Below, in pieces: positions 44,759 to 53,542 of a stretch of DNA of 64,000 bases. The notes beneath the pieces are model-generated. The model saw nothing but the letters and a program-made list of their open reading frames with translations. It was not told the DNA's origin and searched no databases. The stretch is from positions 1 through 64,000 of the forward strand of contig NZ_JAKQYM010000005.1 in the NCBI RefSeq assembly GCF_022662535.1, written 5' to 3'. Within the stretch, counting starts at the first letter, position 1. Each line of letters starts with the position of its first letter. The translations under genes and the position numbers were made by a program. The DNA comes from Polaribacter marinus. GTDB taxonomy: Bacteria; Bacteroidota; Bacteroidia; Flavobacteriales; Flavobacteriaceae.

Positions 44759-46723
44759 ATGAAAAAAATTAAAATATTCTTTTGTTTTCTTTTTTTTAGC
44801 CAATGTGTTTTGTCTAAAAATAATGAACCTTTTTTTCTTAAAACTATAGACCATTTTAGTAACGCACTAAGCATAAGTGTATTAACATCCTTTAAATTAA
44901 ATAGCTCCACTGTTAAGTATTCTAATACTGAATTTAAAAAAGATAAAAACACTTTTTTACGTACGCTGCCTATAATTTGTTTCAATCAAAATCAACAAAC
45001 ACCTGAAAAACTCAATAAAGTTAAGCAGCATAAAGACGACGCCACCAACACTTCTCTTTTAGCGGAAATTTACAAAAAGAATGCTGATAAAAGTTACAGA
45101 AAAAACGACTTTGAAGAAGCTATTAAGAATTACACACTTGCAATTGAAAATTATAGAACTAAAAAGAAAGACTCTTTACATAAGGCTGACGCAATTTACT
45201 TTAGAGGACAATCTTATAATAATATTGGAAGTTTTTTAAAATCAATTGATGATTGTACTTTGGCAATAGCCTATTATAAAAACTTAGGAGATCTAAAGTA
45301 TGAATATTTTGCAAAAACAACCATCACAAAAGTTTATTCTAAAATAGGACTTAATGAGAAAGCTATAGAAGAACTTTTAATCATTATAGATGAAAAAGAA
45401 GCGAACAATTATAGTATTGGACTAGCATCAAATTATTACAACTTAGCCATCAACTATAAAACTATTAACGAAAAAGAAAAATACAAAGAATATATTTTTA
45501 AAGCATTAAAAGTAAAACAATCTAGAAATGATGATGATGGTTTTCTCCCATATTATCAATCTGCAATTGCTGAGTATTATCTTGAAGAAGATAGTTTACA
45601 TAAAGCTAAAGAATTTCTTGATTTAGCTAAGAAAGGTTATGCTTCAATGTTACATAACAATTTTAGTTTACATAAATATCAAAAAACTAAAAGCACCTAC
45701 TTTTTTAAAACAAAAGCATTTAACAAAGCTTTAGACTTAGCAAAAACAACAATAGCTCACTTAAAAAAACACCCTGATTTATCTTCAACAGAAGAACTCT
45801 ATAAATTAATTTATGAAATTTATTATAGAAAAGATGATACTAAAAATGCACTGTATTATTTTAAGTCATATATCAAGACAAAAGACTCAATCTCTAACAT
45901 TAGCAAAATAAGTGCTTTAAACTATTATCAAACATTACTTAACGTTGAGCAGAAAGAAAAAAAAATTAACCAACAAAAAAGTTCAATTGAAATTTTAGCA
46001 AAAAAAAATCAAGCTAAAAAAGAACTATTGATTATTATAAGTTCTGCCAGTTTTCTTTCTTTTTTAATTTTTTATTTATACTGGAATAAACTTCATTTAA
46101 AAAAACAGAAAAAAATTCAAGAAGATTTTTCGCATAAACTATTACTATCACAAGAAGATGAAAGAAAACGGATTTCAAAAGATTTACACGATGGCCTTGG
46201 ACAAAGTCTCTTGATTATTAAAAATAGAATTGCAGCGCTAAATGATAAAGAAACAGAAGAACTTATTTGTAATTCTATTGAAGAAATAAGACGTATTTCT
46301 AAAAGTTTGCATCCCTTTCAATTAGAAAGTGTAGGATTAACTAGCGCACTTCATAACTTATTGCATCAACTAGACAATAATTGTGATACTTATATTTTTG
46401 GAAACATAGAAAATATAGATAGCATTCTTAGCCCAGAAAAAGAAGTCAATATTTATAGAATTATTCAAGAATCTCTTTCTAACATTATTAAGCATGCAAA
46501 AGCAAAATCGGCAAGAGTAAACATTGATCTATCAAAAAATCATATCTCTATTTTAATCATAGATAATGGAATTGGTTTTGATTTTGATGAAAAGTATCAT
46601 AACATTAAAAGCTTTGGACTTAAAACAATCAATGAACGTGTTAAATTTTTAAACGGAACTTTAAAAATACATTCTATTAAAAATGAAGGAACTACCCTTA
46701 ACATCTTATTACCTCTAAAATGA
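44759..46723 (+). CDS. TPR sensor histidine kinase, NarL-type (HisKA_3)
   Basis: I place the start at the ATG of 44759 rather than 44708, because the signal peptide MKKIKIFFCFLFFSQCVLS begins there and the palindromic sites occupy the earlier sequence; this gives 654 residues. The exported part holds about five TPR units (NFEEAIKNYTLAIENYR and following). A coiled coil and a membrane helix (ELLIIISSASFLSFLIFYLY) precede the HisKA_3 phosphoacceptor region (ERKRISKDLHDGLGQS) and the ATPase domain (IDNGIGFDFD). The stop overlaps the regulator start by four bases. It probably senses an envelope signal and phosphorylates the regulator below. Confidence 0.9.
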   Translation: MKKIKIFFCFLFFSQCVLSKNNEPFFLKTIDHFSNALSISVLTSFKLNSSTVKYSNTEFKKDKNTFLRTLPIICFNQNQQTPEKLNKVKQHKDDATNTSLLAEIYKKNADKSYRKNDFEEAIKNYTLAIENYRTKKKDSLHKADAIYFRGQSYNNIGSFLKSIDDCTLAIAYYKNLGDLKYEYFAKTTITKVYSKIGLNEKAIEELLIIIDEKEANNYSIGLASNYYNLAINYKTINEKEKYKEYIFKALKVKQSRNDDDGFLPYYQSAIAEYYLEEDSLHKAKEFLDLAKKGYASMLHNNFSLHKYQKTKSTYFFKTKAFNKALDLAKTTIAHLKKHPDLSSTEELYKLIYEIYYRKDDTKNALYYFKSYIKTKDSISNISKISALNYYQTLLNVEQKEKKINQQKSSIEILAKKNQAKKELLIIISSASFLSFLIFYLYWNKLHLKKQKKIQEDFSHKLLLSQEDERKRISKDLHDGLGQSLLIIKNRIAALNDKETEELICNSIEEIRRISKSLHPFQLESVGLTSALHNLLHQLDNNCDTYIFGNIENIDSILSPEKEVNIYRIIQESLSNIIKHAKAKSARVNIDLSKNHISILIIDNGIGFDFDEKYHNIKSFGLKTINERVKFLNGTLKIHSIKNEGTTLNILLPLK

Positions 46724-47348
46724 AACCAACAATATTTATAGCAGATGATCATCCTTTACTTATAAAAGGATTAAAAAATTTACTTATAGAAAAAAAAATG
46801 AATGTAATTGGAGAAGCAGTGGATGGACAGTCTGCTCTCAATTTTATTCTAAAACGAAAACCCGACATTGCTATTTTAGATGTAGAAATGCCCAATTTAA
46901 CAGGCATTGAGATTGCAAGAGAATGCAAAAAAAACGATTTAAAAACTAAAATTATTCTGATAACACTTCATAAAGAAATGGATTTTTATTTAAAATCTAA
47001 AAAGCTTAATATTTATGGTTACTTACTTAAAGAATTTGCTCTCGATGAAATTGAAACATGTCTTCAGTCTGTAATACACGGAACTCCTTATTTTAGTGAA
47101 CAAGTAAAGAGTATATCGGCTTTACAAACGAATCAACAGATATTTTAAAAGAACTTACCATGACTGAAAGAAGAATTTTAAAGTTGATTTCTCAGCACAA
47201 AACAAATAAAGAAATTGGGCATTTGCTTTTTATATCTCCAAGAACTGTAGAAAAACACAGAAGTAAAGTTATTATTAAACTAAATCTAGATCATCAAACA
47301 AATGCCTTAGTAATATGGGTACATAAAAACAAACATCTTTTCAATTAA
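46720..47348 (+). pseudogene. NarL/FixJ-type response regulator split by a frameshift
   Basis: Residues 1 to about 130 form a receiver domain (ADDHPLL, phosphoacceptor Asp54 in AILDVEMP, Lys104) that stops at 47148. The LuxR-type helix-turn-helix (TERRILKLISQ, NKEIGHLLFISPRTVEKH) is in another frame up to 47348. In that frame, sequence upstream of its ATG reads IGFTNESTDILKELTM, the normal lead-in to such a domain. One lost base near 47107 (AGTATATC instead of AGTTATATC) would explain it. Repaired, the protein is about 209 residues, the usual length. It may be a real mutation, an assembly error, or two proteins made separately. Confidence 0.8.
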
Positions 47349-47354
47349 CTAATG

Positions 47355-47366
47355 GGTATTAATACC
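47355..47366. promoter_or_regulatory. Third palindrome, GGTATTAATACC
   Basis: A perfect 12-base palindrome with the same core as the pair at 44696-44721, seven bases after the regulator stop and 60 bases before a 46-codon ORF. Confidence 0.55.
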
Positions 47367-47426
47367 TACAGCAGATATAAATAAATGTAGTTTCTTTGGA
47401 TAGAATATTTTTAACCTTATTAACTA

Positions 47427-47567
47427 ATGATAAAATCAATTCTAATGTTTTTCAAGAAAAATAAAATACAAAATGAAATAATAAGAGAAGAGAAAGAGGA
47501 AGAAAAAAACTATTCTGAATTAGTTAACAACTTTTTATCTAGTTTGCAACACAGTTCACTTGAATAA
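47427..47567 (+). CDS. Micro-ORF of 46 aa, charged
   Basis: An ATG ORF with a short hydrophobic/basic start (MIKSILMFFKKNK), a very charged middle (REEKEEEKN) and a polar end (NNFLSSLQHSSLE). It lies 60 bases after the palindrome GGTATTAATACC and before a hairpin, so it has the setting of a small transcription unit controlled by the two-component system. I recognise no family. It could also be chance in AT-rich DNA. Confidence 0.4.
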   Translation: MIKSILMFFKKNKIQNEIIREEKEEEKNYSELVNNFLSSLQHSSLE

Positions 47568-47605
47568 AAAAGACTAAAAAAACAAATACTTATTTTTCCC
47601 CCTTT

Positions 47606-47644
47606 GAAAGGCAATCTTTTTTTTTATAAATTAGGTTGCTTTTC
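47606..47644 (+). terminator. Possible terminator after the micro-ORF
   Basis: GAAAGGCAATC can pair with GGTTGCTTTTC (two G-T pairs) around a T-rich 17-base loop. The large loop makes it a weak candidate. Confidence 0.4.
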
Positions 47645-47665
47645 TTATTATTTTTCTACAAATCA

Positions 47666-47809
47666 ATGCTACAACTAAAATTTATATATAATAAACTTAA
47701 TAAAAAGAGAGAACATTACCTCCATATAAAAAGAGCAAATAGTAAAAATCGACTTTATTATTATTTAAAAAAGAATGATGAAAAACGAAGAAATTCTTCT
47801 TATAATTAA
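47666..47809 (+). CDS. Micro-ORF of 47 aa, strongly basic
   Basis: An ATG ORF coding a Lys/Arg/Asn/Tyr-rich peptide (KLNKKREHYLHIKRA, LYYYLKKNDEKRR). Its end overlaps the stop of the converging FAD oxidoreductase gene by four bases. Composition alone cannot distinguish it from random AT-rich sequence, and I see no family. Confidence 0.25.
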   Translation: MLQLKFIYNKLNKKREHYLHIKRANSKNRLYYYLKKNDEKRRNSSYN

Positions 47810-48849
47810 TGTTTAAATCTACTAATATCAGTTTCTACATCTAGACATTCTCCTTTCTCTAAATGATTAAATAAATTTTTAGCTACTGTAGGTGCTATCA
47901 TAACACCACGAGTTCCTAGTCCATTTAAAACTACTAATTCTTTATAGATTGGATGAACCCCTACCAAAGGTCTTCTCCCTGTAACTGTAGGCCTTATTCC
48001 TGCTGTTTGATCTATGATTGCATAAGGAACGTTAATTGTTTTTGCTAACTTCTCTACAAGTTCTTGTTTTCCTTCTTCAGAAGGATTAGAAGTTTTATCT
48101 GTCCAATTAAAAGTTGCACCTACTTTATAATAATTGTTTCCTAAAGGAAGTATAAAAAGTGTTGATTTTAATAAGAAATCAATATTTAATTCTGGTGCAT
48201 GTATAGTCAATAATTCTCCTTTAGCTTCATTTAAAGGTAAATAATTAAAAAATGGATTTTGTTTAATCCCAAAACCCTCACAAAAAACAATTTTATTTGC
48301 TTCTGTATCTTTATACTTGATACTACCTTCTTTAAATTCTATTTCTTGATACATAAATTTCTCGAATCTAATATTTCTTTCATTATTCAAGAATTCACGA
48401 TAAGACTCTACTAATTTTTTAGTATCAATTCGACCAGTGTGATTTACATTTCCAAAACTAAAATCGCCTAAAACACCTTTATACGTTTTGGTATCTAACT
48501 TAGGGTCTAAATAATCTATAAGTTTTGGTTTATCAATCGCAGCAAACCAATTATTTTGATCCTCTATAGACTTAAAAACTTTTTTAGTAATGAACTTTTC
48601 ATCTATATTTATTTTTAATCTTTCTTCTATTTTTTTATAAAAAGGAAGTGCTAATTCTAGTTGTTCTTTTGCTTTCCATACAGGGGTAAACCTTTTTAAA
48701 ATAACAGGATTATACACACCACCAGCAACTAAAGATGATGTTTGAGAATCATCTTCAAATACTACAAACGTTTTTTTTGCAGCAATTAATTCTTCTACAA
48801 AGGCTAAACCTGCCAATCCTAAACCTACAATTATATAATCTACTTTCAC
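47806..48849 (-). CDS. FAD-dependent oxidoreductase (DAO family)
   Basis: A 347-residue flavoprotein. The FAD-binding Rossmann motif is GLGLAG at residues 8-13 (IIVGLGLAGLAF), and the family C-terminal motif is GIRPTVTGRRPLVG. It resembles D-amino-acid oxidase or glycine oxidase-type enzymes; the substrate is unknown. It has no signal peptide. It follows gldN but a strong terminator separates them, so it is probably not part of the gliding operon although it is often found near it. Confidence 0.85.
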   Translation of the reverse strand: MKVDYIIVGLGLAGLAFVEELIAAKKTFVVFEDDSQTSSLVAGGVYNPVILKRFTPVWKAKEQLELALPFYKKIEERLKINIDEKFITKKVFKSIEDQNNWFAAIDKPKLIDYLDPKLDTKTYKGVLGDFSFGNVNHTGRIDTKKLVESYREFLNNERNIRFEKFMYQEIEFKEGSIKYKDTEANKIVFCEGFGIKQNPFFNYLPLNEAKGELLTIHAPELNIDFLLKSTLFILPLGNNYYKVGATFNWTDKTSNPSEEGKQELVEKLAKTINVPYAIIDQTAGIRPTVTGRRPLVGVHPIYKELVVLNGLGTRGVMIAPTVAKNLFNHLEKGECLDVETDISRFKH

Positions 48850-48870
48850 TTGATAAAAATACTTTTTTTA

Positions 48871-48904
48871 AAACAAAAAAGCGTTCCAAAATGGAACGCT
48901 TTTT
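48871..48904 (-). terminator. Terminator of the gld operon
   Basis: AGCGTTCCA/TGGAACGCT with a three-base loop and a T run on the minus strand, 23 bases beyond the gldN stop. Confidence 0.85.
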
Positions 48905-48926
48905 AATAATTTAATAAAATAGAATT

Positions 48927-49781
48927 TTAATAATTCCACATATCCATTTCTCTGTTTCTTATGTTTTCTTTAATCTTATCTGCTTCTAACAGTTGAAATA
49001 AAGAATTTCCTCTAACATAATCTTCAATAGCTCTGTTACCATAGATATTTTCTTCTCTAACAATTGTTCCGCTAAATCTTCTAGCATTTAACAAATGATC
49101 AAAAGAGATTGGTTGAGAGGCATTTTTTGGATTAAAAACTTTAGCATCGTGTAAAACATTTCTTGCAGATGGAAAGAAAACCCAGAACAATTCATATAAA
49201 TTATCGTCTTCAATGTTTTCTACACCCAATGTTTGTACATCTTTCCCCATAGGAGCTAATGCTAACAATCTGTATTTCATTTCACCTTGACGTTTGTCAA
49301 AATACCACATACCTTTTATCATATATCCTTCTACATCTTCAGTTTGAATTCTAAATGTATCTGAATAACCATTTTCATTACGAACATTAACCAAACGCGT
49401 TTCAATCTCATCTTGAGTAATTTTAGACGTAAAGAAAGAGTCGGTATATGCTTCTTTAATTTTACCTTGTTTAATTCCTTTTAAAAGCGTGTCAAACAAA
49501 GACCTTCTATCAGTAGAAATATTAGCTGTATCAATTGGAAAATAATATGGTAGATTTATTTTCTGATTTAAATCAACAAATTCCCAAACAACTTTAGACC
49601 ATAAAACGTCTCTATCATCTACATAACCATAAGGAATTGGGCCGTCATTATCTGCAGCCAATTGTTGCTCGTTTTTCTTACCAATTTGATCTACAGTTTT
49701 TGAATTCAATAGGTTTGCTTGTGCATCCATTGAACCTGTAATCATAAGTGCGAAAAATATTATTAAACAATTTCTAACCAT
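48927..49781 (-). CDS. gldN: Gliding motility / type IX secretion protein GldN
   Basis: A 284-residue exported protein (signal peptide to about residue 20, ending SMDAQA). GldN forms the periplasmic ring of the type IX secretion machine with GldK. Typical segments are DVLWSKVVWEFVDLNQKIN, NLYELFWVFFPSARNVL and the C-terminal DNA after RFSGTIVREENIYGNR. It is the last gene of the gldK-L-M-N cluster, 16 bases after gldM, and is followed by a strong terminator. Confidence 0.96.
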   Translation of the reverse strand: MVRNCLIIFFALMITGSMDAQANLLNSKTVDQIGKKNEQQLAADNDGPIPYGYVDDRDVLWSKVVWEFVDLNQKINLPYYFPIDTANISTDRRSLFDTLLKGIKQGKIKEAYTDSFFTSKITQDEIETRLVNVRNENGYSDTFRIQTEDVEGYMIKGMWYFDKRQGEMKYRLLALAPMGKDVQTLGVENIEDDNLYELFWVFFPSARNVLHDAKVFNPKNASQPISFDHLLNARRFSGTIVREENIYGNRAIEDYVRGNSLFQLLEADKIKENIRNREMDMWNY

Positions 49782-49797
49782 ATTCTATTTTTTAATT

Positions 49798-51330
49798 CTA
49801 ATTTGTTAATTCAATATTAACAGGCAATACTTTTTTAAGCTTATATGAGTTACCAATAATAGACGCTTTTATGTCATAAATATTAATGATATCACCTCTT
49901 TTAGCTTTTGATAATTTTTGTTTTGCAGCTGCATTTAATTTAGATCCATTTACAATTATTGTTAATTGACCTGGTACTTTTATTTTAAAACTATTTACTT
50001 GTAATTTTAAATCGAACATAAAGTCTGGTAAACCAGCACTAATTGGTGCATTAGACAAACCAGATTTTGGCATTCTAACTGTTCCATATTGATTACGAAC
50101 ACTTCCCATTGCAGCTGGAATATCTTTAACTCTAAACTCTTTTTTAGAATTGACTGTTTTTCCACTACTTAGTTTTGCACTTACATTTACAACAACTGTA
50201 TTTGCTGCTCCTGGTCTCATGCTATATTTACCTCTACTTCCACTTAATTTTCCTCCCGAAGCAGAAACTTTTAAGTTATTGTCTCCTACACCTGGTAATG
50301 AAACAGAAATAGGGTTGTCTAAACCTCTATAAACCACATTCATTTTATCTGCAGAAACTACCGCATTACTTGGTTCTGGTATTACAGAATAAGAGCTTTC
50401 AAAAGGAACTTCTACAACTTCACCATTTTGAGTAAATGCAATTTTCCCTTTTATATCATGATTACCAACATTCCCTGCTGGCATATCTATAATTACTTGA
50501 CCTGATTGAATATTCTCGTAATCTTTACCATTTAAGACAACATTATCAGGAATCATTGTTGCATCATAACGACCAAGTACAATTTTACCAGTAACTTTTT
50601 CACCAGCAAAATATGCATTTTTATCTAAGGCTACGATTCCTTTATAATTCTTTAATTTTAAAGCATCTTCTAATTGACCACCTAATAAAGAACTTACAAT
50701 ATCTGCTTCTGTATTTTTAATATCAGCCTGCATTTGAGTTAAGCTCGTTAAAGATGCTACTAAAGGAAAACCTTTATATCTATAATCTAACCATTTTACT
50801 ACAATTCCATCACTATCAGTTACATCTTCTGTAGAAAATCTTTTAGCTAATATTGGTGTAAACTGACTGTCTGTACCTAAAACATTTGTTACCTCTGTTC
50901 TGTAGCTATTAATTTTATCTAAGAACTCTTGACCTTCTGTTGTAAAACCATCTCCTTTAAAAAAGTGTTCGTCTAAAAAAGCTGTTTTATCCATAGCTTC
51001 ATAGTCTTTTTTATCTTCAATATCAGCAGTCATTTTTCCTTTTAATTCTTCTAAATAACTATAAAAGTTAGAAGAAAGGTTTTTAATCTGTATTGCTTGC
51101 TTATTTAAGTTTTCAAACTTTGCAGCTTGTTCAGATGCTTTTGTTGCTAAATTAGCATAAGCATCGTTATTTTTTTTAGTGGTTGACACATTATTCTCTG
51201 TCAACTTTTCGTTCATAAACCCAAATGCTGAAAGCACTTCTTTACTCATATTCATTGCTAACATTGCAATAAATACAAGATACATTAGGTTTATCATCTT
51301 TTGTCTTGCGGACATTTTTCCTCCTGCCAT
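49798..51330 (-). CDS. gldM: Gliding motility / type IX secretion protein GldM
   Basis: A 510-residue protein with a single N-terminal membrane helix (about residues 11-27) and a long periplasmic part of four domains: a helical bundle (30-220) followed by Ig-like beta domains. GldM and GldL form the rotary motor of the system, which uses the proton gradient and pushes on the GldK/GldN ring. AGGKMSARQKMINLMYLV is the characteristic start. It sits 47 bases after gldL. Confidence 0.97.
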   Translation of the reverse strand: MAGGKMSARQKMINLMYLVFIAMLAMNMSKEVLSAFGFMNEKLTENNVSTTKKNNDAYANLATKASEQAAKFENLNKQAIQIKNLSSNFYSYLEELKGKMTADIEDKKDYEAMDKTAFLDEHFFKGDGFTTEGQEFLDKINSYRTEVTNVLGTDSQFTPILAKRFSTEDVTDSDGIVVKWLDYRYKGFPLVASLTSLTQMQADIKNTEADIVSSLLGGQLEDALKLKNYKGIVALDKNAYFAGEKVTGKIVLGRYDATMIPDNVVLNGKDYENIQSGQVIIDMPAGNVGNHDIKGKIAFTQNGEVVEVPFESSYSVIPEPSNAVVSADKMNVVYRGLDNPISVSLPGVGDNNLKVSASGGKLSGSRGKYSMRPGAANTVVVNVSAKLSSGKTVNSKKEFRVKDIPAAMGSVRNQYGTVRMPKSGLSNAPISAGLPDFMFDLKLQVNSFKIKVPGQLTIIVNGSKLNAAAKQKLSKAKRGDIINIYDIKASIIGNSYKLKKVLPVNIELTN

Positions 51331-51377
51331 TCTAATTAGTTTTTAAGTTTTGTAATTATTATTGGTTAAACTAATTA

Positions 51378-52016
51378 TTATTTGCTAGTCATTGCAGATA
51401 ACATACCTCCGTAAACTCCATTTAAAGAAGATAAGTTTTTTGCTAAAGATTCCATTTGTTCTTTTAATCTTTCTGTGTTTTCAACAATAGCTCCATTTAA
51501 TTCTGCTTGTTTGCTAGAATTTTCTACTTGTACTTTATATAAGTTGTTTAAAGACTCCATTTGTACTGCAGCCATAGACATTTGTTCATTGTATTTGTTT
51601 GTAGAAGAAATAGATTCTGAAGCAGCAGACAAACCTTCTGCAGCACCTTGAAAATTTTTCATGCTATTCCCTAAGCTTGTCATTAACTTAGCGTCTATAT
51701 TCGCTTCTTGTAATAAAGTATCTAATTTTTGAGATAGTAAGCCTTGAGCTCCTGCTTCTTCTTTTTCTGCAGTAAAACCATCTTCTCCTAATTCTGGGTA
51801 TACTTTTGACCAATCAAAATCATCTTCAGGAGTATCAAATGCAGAAACTGCAAAAACTGCTGCTTCTACCAATAAACCTATTGTTAACATCATTCCACCT
51901 GTAATTGGACCTAAAGACATATGTTGGATTTTAAATAGAGCTCCAACAATTACTACTGCTGCTCCCATTCCATATATGAAATTCATTGTTTTTTTGTACG
52001 ATCTTGATTGTGCCAT
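51378..52016 (-). CDS. gldL: Gliding motility / type IX secretion motor protein GldL
   Basis: A 212-residue inner-membrane protein with two N-terminal helices (about 11-27 and 37-58). The helices carry GAAVVIVGALFKIQHM and MMLTIGLLVEAAVF, whose Glu is the expected proton-path residue. A cytosolic coiled-coil tail (about 90-212) follows. With GldM it makes the proton-driven motor. It sits 48 bases after gldK. Confidence 0.97.
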   Translation of the reverse strand: MAQSRSYKKTMNFIYGMGAAVVIVGALFKIQHMSLGPITGGMMLTIGLLVEAAVFAVSAFDTPEDDFDWSKVYPELGEDGFTAEKEEAGAQGLLSQKLDTLLQEANIDAKLMTSLGNSMKNFQGAAEGLSAASESISSTNKYNEQMSMAAVQMESLNNLYKVQVENSSKQAELNGAIVENTERLKEQMESLAKNLSSLNGVYGGMLSAMTSK

Positions 52017-52064
52017 AATTTTTTTTCTAAAAGGGGGTTGTTATTGATTAGTTATTTGAATTAT

Positions 52065-53438
52065 TTATTTGTTTGTTGTTCCGATATAGTTTTGCACAGT
52101 TCTAAAGCCAATATAACTTCTTGCTGTATCTGCATATTCGTAATCTCTAGAACTTACTTCTAAAAAGTAAGCTACATCTTTCCAAGATCCTCCTCTAACT
52201 ATTTTTCTTTTGTTTTTTCTATCTTCTACGTTTGGATTCATTGTTGAAGCCATATAATAAGAAGACAAATTGTATGCTGTGTTGGTCCATTCAGAAACAT
52301 TTCCAGCCATATTATACAGGCCGTAATCATTTGCATTAAATGATTTTGCTTCCATAGTATATAAAGCGCCATCAACAGAATAATTACCTCTTACTGGTTT
52401 AAAATTTGCTAAGAAACAACCTCTATCACTTGTCGTTCCTCCAGTACCCCAAGGGTAGGTTGCAAACTCTAATCCACCACGAGCGGCATATTCCCATTCT
52501 GCTTCTGTTGGTAATCTAAAATCAGGAACAGTGGTTGCATTCTTTTTACCTCTTAAATAATCGTTTTTCTTTTTAGTTCTCCAATTACAAAAAGCATTTG
52601 CTTGATTCCAGGTTACACCTACAACAGGGTAATCTCCATATGATTGGTGATAAAAATAATCTTGGTGCATTGGGTCGTTGTAAGAATAATTAAAATCTTT
52701 TACCCAAACCGTTGTATCTGGATAAACATTTAATACTTCTGTTCTTACAAAATCTTTTCTATCCCCTCCTTTTCTTGCAGCATTATCTCTATCAAACCAA
52801 GAATATCTGTACTTTAAAAACTTCGGATTGAATGTTCTAATACCATCTACAGCTTCTTCTCTACTAATGTAAAGAGAGTCCATAACTTCTACATAATCTG
52901 TATCTGGATATTCTTCTTTCTTCCAAACAAGTTCTGTTTCCCAGTTTAAGGGCTTAATTGAATCTATTCCCAAACCAAGACTGTAGTAGTTTTCATACAT
53001 ATATTTTTGATACGCATTAGAATCTGTAGTATCAGCTACAGCAAATGCATAATCATGAATACCTCCAGACAAGCCAGTTCCATTAGCATCTGGTGTTGCT
53101 CCCATAGCTACAAATTCTTGTTGGTAAGCTAATCTTGTTCTTACGATAGAATCTCTTACCCAAAAAACGAATTCTTTATATTCATTGTTTGTGATTTCAG
53201 TTTCGTCCATATAGTATGGTCTAACTGTAACTGTTTTTGTTGGTGCGTTCATGGTACCAATAATATCTTGATCTTGTTTTCCCATGGTAAAAGAACCCCC
53301 AGGAATTAACGCCATACCAAATGGTTTTTCTGAGAACCATTTCTTCTTAACCTTTACTCCTACTAGTTCTCCTCTGTCGTTTGAACCACAACTGTAAACA
53401 ACTGCTATTAAAAGTGCAAATATTGCTGCTTTCTTCAT
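52065..53438 (-). CDS. gldK: Gliding motility / type IX secretion lipoprotein GldK
   Basis: A 457-residue lipoprotein (Cys17 after AVVYS) with a formylglycine-generating-enzyme/sulfatase-modifying fold: MALIPGGSFTMGKQD, NEYKEFVFWVRD, VVGVTWNQANAFCNWR, RLPTEAEWEYAARGG and the final RGGSWKDVAYF. In GldK the fold is structural and builds the ring under the outer membrane. It is the first gene of gldKLMN. The 104-base gap to the arginase-like gene is AT-rich with no clear promoter. Confidence 0.97.
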   Translation of the reverse strand: MKKAAIFALLIAVVYSCGSNDRGELVGVKVKKKWFSEKPFGMALIPGGSFTMGKQDQDIIGTMNAPTKTVTVRPYYMDETEITNNEYKEFVFWVRDSIVRTRLAYQQEFVAMGATPDANGTGLSGGIHDYAFAVADTTDSNAYQKYMYENYYSLGLGIDSIKPLNWETELVWKKEEYPDTDYVEVMDSLYISREEAVDGIRTFNPKFLKYRYSWFDRDNAARKGGDRKDFVRTEVLNVYPDTTVWVKDFNYSYNDPMHQDYFYHQSYGDYPVVGVTWNQANAFCNWRTKKKNDYLRGKKNATTVPDFRLPTEAEWEYAARGGLEFATYPWGTGGTTSDRGCFLANFKPVRGNYSVDGALYTMEAKSFNANDYGLYNMAGNVSEWTNTAYNLSSYYMASTMNPNVEDRKNKRKIVRGGSWKDVAYFLEVSSRDYEYADTARSYIGFRTVQNYIGTTNK

Positions 53439-53542
53439 ATTTTATCTTGTCTTTACTAAAAAAGTCCGTAAACCTATTATTTTTTTTCTTAAAAAACAAT
53501 CTTAGATTGATTTTTAACGTAATCTTTTTTTTCTTTATTTAA

